Assembly (NCBI GenBank): GCA_023265235.1 | Contig: JAHFUF010000026.1 | Location: forward strand, 1-16,872 | DNA length: 16,872 nucleotides | Direction of reading: 5' to 3' | From: Blastocatellia bacterium | Lineage (GTDB): Bacteria > Acidobacteriota > Blastocatellia > Chloracidobacteriales > JADJPF01 | Part shown: positions 14,255 through 16,872 of the stretch, piece by piece | Position numbering within the stretch: the stretch's first letter is position 1 | How the letters are laid out: each line of letters begins with the position of its first letter | Program-made: the position numbers and the translations under genes | Notes under the pieces: generated by a model | What the model was told of the DNA's origin: nothing | Databases searched by the model: none | What the model saw: the letters and a program-made list of their open reading frames with translations, nothing else

Positions 14255-15139
14255 TTAAGATTGAAAACTATTTAACATTGCTTGAATTGCTGTTTGAGCA
14301 GTCTGGTCTGGCATTAACAATGGACTACGAACTGTTCCACCACGATAACCTAAAATATCCATTGCATACTTGATGCCGCCAACACCATAACGACTAGCAA
14401 TCTGTTCAGATAGAGTTAAAAGCTTTAGTTGTTGATTTCGGGCAGTTTCAGCTTGTTGAGAACAAAAGGCTTGAAAGATCTCATAGCAAAGTTTAGCTGC
14501 AAAGTTACCAACTGCAAGAATTGCTCCTTGAGCACCAATTATTAATGCAGGATAGAGAATAGGCGCGCTACCTGTTAACACACTAAACTCAGGTTTTACT
14601 AGGCTAATGGTTTGTATTAGAACTCGCATATCGCCAGAACTATCTTTAATTCCAACAATATTGGGATGTTCTGCTAGTTTGGCAATTAGTTCTGGTGAAA
14701 GTGCAATTCCTGTAAATTGCGGTACGCTATAGAGTAAAACAGGAATTGGGCTAGTATCAGCCACTTTATAATAGTAGTTAGTTAATGCTGCTGGTGTCAT
14801 TGAGCTTTTAAAATAATGTGGAGTAACTACTAGGGCATAATCTGCTGCACATTGAGCGGCTAGCTTAGTAAAGGCAACAGTTGCATCAGTAGAGTGCATA
14901 CCAGTACCAACAATCATTGGCATATGAGCAGGAATTGACTCACGAGCAGCAGCTAAAACTGTAAGCTTTTCTTTTTCATCTAGGTGAACTACCTCACCAG
15001 TTGAACCTAATACTAAATAACCTGCTAGGCCAGTTTTGTTCCAAAGAGAGAAATTAGCCTTTAATGCTTCGATGTCCAATTGACCACTACTGTCAAATGG
15101 TGTGACTATCGCGCTAAAAATGCCTTGAAGTGATTTCAT
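14255..15139 (-). CDS. DapA/NanA-superfamily aldolase, most like 4-hydroxy-2-oxoglutarate aldolase (HOGA)
   Basis: This is a class I Schiff-base aldolase of the DHDPS superfamily, 294 residues, with a (beta/alpha)8 fold. The Schiff-base lysine is K165 in VGIKDSSGD, Y137 lies in LLYSVP, and the pyruvate carboxylate site is GSTGE (45-49). True DapA has GTTGE and an Arg two residues after YNVP to hold aspartate semialdehyde. Here the equivalent stretch is YSVPQFTG, with no Arg. The C-terminal RYGVGGIKYAMDILGYRGG strongly recalls eukaryotic HOGA1. So lysine synthesis is unlikely, and an aldolase for 4-hydroxy-2-oxoglutarate or a similar keto acid is the better guess. There is no SD; a perfect -10 sits seven bases before the ATG, suggesting a leaderless message. 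Confidence 0.85.
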   Translation of the reverse strand: MKSLQGIFSAIVTPFDSSGQLDIEALKANFSLWNKTGLAGYLVLGSTGEVVHLDEKEKLTVLAAARESIPAHMPMIVGTGMHSTDATVAFTKLAAQCAADYALVVTPHYFKSSMTPAALTNYYYKVADTSPIPVLLYSVPQFTGIALSPELIAKLAEHPNIVGIKDSSGDMRVLIQTISLVKPEFSVLTGSAPILYPALIIGAQGAILAVGNFAAKLCYEIFQAFCSQQAETARNQQLKLLTLSEQIASRYGVGGIKYAMDILGYRGGTVRSPLLMPDQTAQTAIQAMLNSFQS

Positions 15140-15146
15140 GCTGGCA

Positions 15147-15176
15147 ATTATAGGGTTATCATCTCCTAACTAACAA
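15147..15176 (-). promoter_or_regulatory. promoter of the aldolase gene, apparently leaderless
   Basis: On the minus strand TTGTTA (15171-15176) is followed after 18 bases by a perfect TATAAT (15147-15152). The start codon A is eight positions beyond that box, which is where transcription should begin. No SD lies between. Confidence 0.55.
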
Positions 15177-15229
15177 CTCTAACCAGTAGGTTTTATCTCA
15201 ATAGCATCTGAAAATTGTAAAAAAGTATG

Positions 15230-15261
15230 TTGATATTGTACAAAATAAAGTACATAATATC
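15230..15261 (+). promoter_or_regulatory. toxin-antitoxin promoter overlapped by a palindromic operator
   Basis: TTGATA (15230-15235), 17 bases, then CATAAT (15253-15258): five of six matches in each box. Overlapping it is an imperfect palindrome, GATATTGTAC (15232-15241) and GTACATAATATC (15250-15261), the right arm having two extra bases. An operator lying across -35 and -10 is typical of self-repressing antitoxin operons. An SD, AAAGGA (15272-15277), stands seven bases before the ATG. Confidence 0.65.
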
Positions 15262-15284
15262 GTAATTTCAGAAAGGAATAGATT

Positions 15285-15563
15285 ATGTTAAAAGTAAACC
15301 TAGAAACAGATATAAAACCATTAGCAGAAGTTAGAGCAAGTATAACCGCTTGTATTGAACAAGTGCATAAAACAGGAAGACCTTTAGTAATTACTAAGCA
15401 AGGAAAAAGTGCTGCTATACTTTTAGATGTGAGTGTTTATGAGGCTTTAATGGAAAGACTTGAATTATTAGAGGATATAAGAACTGCTGAAGCACAAATT
15501 ACTGAAGGAAAATTAATTAGTCAACAAGAGGTCGAGGAAAAATTTTCTGCGAGGCTCAAGTGA
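15285..15563 (+). CDS. type II antitoxin, Phd/YefM family
   Basis: A 92-residue antitoxin. The N-terminal part has the Phd/YefM fold (PLAEVRASITACIEQVHKTG, then RPLVITKQGKSAAILLDVSVYEAL), which dimerises and binds the operator. The C-terminal part (MERLELLEDIRTAEAQITEGK...) is the charged helix that wraps the toxin. Length and the ending 'ISQQEVEEKF' fit ParE/RelE-linked members. The stop TGA overlaps a GTG (GTGA) that begins the toxin-like frame, the usual coupling. The promoter palindrome just upstream suggests autorepression. Since the toxin looks broken, it may now be an orphan antitoxin. Confidence 0.92.
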   Translation: MLKVNLETDIKPLAEVRASITACIEQVHKTGRPLVITKQGKSAAILLDVSVYEALMERLELLEDIRTAEAQITEGKLISQQEVEEKFSARLK

Positions 15564-15736
15564 TTAAACTTTCTTGGACAGGTCTTGCTGAACAACGATT
15601 AAGTAGTATTATAGGTAAAATAGCAGAAGATAATAATAGTAGGAGTAATTTTGCGGCTTATTCTAGTCTTATGAATAACTTCATTTTAAGATTCTTGCCA
15701 ACTAGATGGAAAAATTTTCTTGGAGAGGACAAATTT
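15560..15736 (+). pseudogene. truncated ParE/RelE-like toxin start, in frame with the next gene
   Basis: Starting at a GTG that overlaps the antitoxin stop, the frame reads VIKLSWTGLAEQRLSSIIGKIAEDN, the hallmark first strand and helix of ParE/RelE toxins. After about 25 residues the match fades. The rest (SRSNFAAYSSLMNNFILRF...) carries none of the later toxin strands or catalytic residues, and a full toxin would need about 95 residues. No stop interrupts the frame, which continues into the DUF255 protein. I read it as a toxin cut by deletion, with the join falling in frame; a true fusion protein from 15560 is the alternative. Confidence 0.55.
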
Positions 15737-16872
15737 GTGTCTGAACATAAGTTTACAAATCAGTTAATTAATGAAACTAGCCCTTATTTACTACAACATG
15801 CCCATAATCCTGTAAATTGGTATCCTTGGTGTCCAGAAGCCTTTGAACAGGCTGAAAAAGAAGATAAACCAGTTTTGCTTTCAATTGGCTACTCTGCTTG
15901 TCACTGGTGCCATGTGATGGAGCGAGAGTCTTTTGAAAATGTTCAAATTGCTAAATTGATGAATGGTAATTTTGTTTGTGTAAAAGTGGATAGAGAAGAA
16001 CGACCAGATTTAGATCATATTTATATGAGTGCTGTACAGTTAATGACTCGTCACGGTGGTTGGCCAATGACAGTGTTTCTTTTTCCTGATGGTAGACCGT
16101 TTTTTGGTGGTACTTATTTTCCTCCTCAAGATCGTTATAATATGCCAGGATTTCCTAAAGTATTGACAGCTATAGCAAATGCTTATCAAAACCCTAGCGA
16201 ACGTAGCCGCCTAGATCAAGCAGGACACGAAGTTTTAGAAGAAATTGAGTCGATGAATAACTTTATTCCTAATGATTCAGCATTATCTACAGATATTTTA
16301 CGTAAGGCTTACCATAGTTTGGCGACTAATTTTGATAGCCGTAATGGTGGTTTTGGTCGTGCTCCTAAGTTTCCTCAACCAATGAACCTAAGCTTTTTAC
16401 TAAGAATTTTTGCTAGCACTAAAGAGCATGAGGCTTTAGAAATGGTTGAAATTACCCTAGATAAAATGGCTAGAGGAGGAATCTATGACCATTTAGCAGG
16501 GGGCTTTGCTCGTTATTCTACTGATGAAAAATGGCTTGTCCCTCATTTTGAAAAAATGCTTTATGACAATGCTTTGCTTAGTCAAGCCTACTTACAAGCT
16601 TATCAAGCAACAGGAAATAAATATTATAAGCAAATTACAGAAGAAATACTAGATTGGGTAATAACAGAAATGACTGATTCTAAAGGTGGGTTCTATTCCA
16701 CTTTAGATGCAGATAGCGAAGGTGTAGAAGGTAAGTTTTATGTTTGGGACAAAAAAGAAATAGAAAAAATCCTTGGACAGCAAGCAGCAGTTTTTATTGA
16801 ATTTTATGGGGTTACTAAACATGGAAATTTTGAAGAAAAAAACATTCTTTTTGTTGATTTTCCCATTTCAGA
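15737..16872 (+). CDS. thioredoxin-like DUF255 protein (YyaL/SSP411 family), partial
   Basis: The gene runs off the right edge; 378 codons are visible of a family usually near 650-700. The start is GTG 15737, preceded at eight bases by GGAGAGG and giving the standard N-terminus (NQLINETSPYLLQHAHNPVNWYPW). The thioredoxin-like domain carries the CxxC motif SACHWCHVM (C55, C58), VDREERPDLDHIYM, GGWPMTVFLFPDG and FGGTYFPP. From about residue 190 an (alpha/alpha)6 barrel-like region starts (GGFGRAPKFPQP, GGIYDHLAGGFARYSTDEKWLVPHFEKMLYDNA, then DSKGGFYSTLDADSEGVEGKFYVW). This is the DUF255 plus six-hairpin glycosidase-like arrangement of human SPATA20. The biochemical role is unknown; redox or sugar-related activity has been guessed. 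The family is certain. Confidence 0.93.
   Translation, partial: MSEHKFTNQLINETSPYLLQHAHNPVNWYPWCPEAFEQAEKEDKPVLLSIGYSACHWCHVMERESFENVQIAKLMNGNFVCVKVDREERPDLDHIYMSAVQLMTRHGGWPMTVFLFPDGRPFFGGTYFPPQDRYNMPGFPKVLTAIANAYQNPSERSRLDQAGHEVLEEIESMNNFIPNDSALSTDILRKAYHSLATNFDSRNGGFGRAPKFPQPMNLSFLLRIFASTKEHEALEMVEITLDKMARGGIYDHLAGGFARYSTDEKWLVPHFEKMLYDNALLSQAYLQAYQATGNKYYKQITEEILDWVITEMTDSKGGFYSTLDADSEGVEGKFYVWDKKEIEKILGQQAAVFIEFYGVTKHGNFEEKNILFVDFPIS

Noticed and set aside
14255..15139. Naming the aldolase dapA.
   Set aside because: It lacks the DapA-type GTTGE and the Arg after YNVP.
15560..16872. One continuous protein from 15560 as the only gene model.
   Set aside because: The frame is open, but GTG 15737 has a well-spaced strong SD and gives the usual N-terminus, so the fusion is kept only as a hypothesis.

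Overview
The window is AT-rich bacterial chromosome, densely coded and mostly core metabolism. It has no insertion sequence, prophage or CRISPR array. Several traits together suggest a low-GC member of the Acidobacteriota or a neighbouring deep phylum, but the phylum call is an inference with low confidence. These traits are BshC (bacillithiol synthesis), a SecG with a long Ala/Pro/Lys tail, a plant/cyanobacterial-type GlgC, a long SerA, and the order merR - tRNA-Pro - surE - pcm.

Layout. (1) 1-348 (-) is the N-terminal part of an AAA ATPase cut by the window edge, followed by a 43-codon coding-like scrap at 440-568 (-). (2) 600-4278 (+) is one lower-glycolysis unit, gapA-pgk-tpiA, followed by secG and tRNA-Leu(GAG), ending in a strong hairpin terminator. 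(3) 4312-6744 (-) holds psuG (pseudouridine-5'-phosphate glycosidase) and then der (ribosome-assembly GTPase), each followed by its own hairpin. (4) 6825-8197 (+) is glgC, with a 20-bp tandem duplication in its leader. (5) 8197-8271 lies between the convergent glgC and serA and holds two palindromes that are inverted copies of one repeat. (6) 8275-9864 (-) is serA with an extended -10 promoter. (7) 9865-10258 is a regulatory stretch with two close dyads and a sigma70-like promoter reading into a MerR-type regulator. (8) tRNA-Pro(GGG), surE and pcm follow. (9) 12555-15139 (-) holds a DapA/HOGA-family aldolase and then bshC. (10) From 15230 on the plus strand is a Phd/YefM antitoxin with its own palindromic promoter, a truncated ParE/RelE-like toxin start, and a DUF255 thioredoxin-like protein (YyaL/SSP411 family) that runs off the right edge.

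How the genes work together. gapA, pgk and tpiA cover triose-phosphate interconversion to 3-phosphoglycerate. SerA draws 3-phosphoglycerate into serine, which leads to the cysteine that BshC adds to glucosamine-malate. GlgC diverts glucose-1-phosphate to glycogen. SurE and Pcm are a stress/repair pair (nucleotide phosphatase and isoaspartyl repair).

The least ordinary parts are the right end (15140-15740), the palindrome pair at 8197-8271, the duplicated glgC leader, and the aldolase, whose substrate residues look like HOGA rather than DapA. I found no clearly new multi-gene system. The best candidate for a second look is the toxin-antitoxin locus whose toxin frame runs unbroken into the DUF255 gene.
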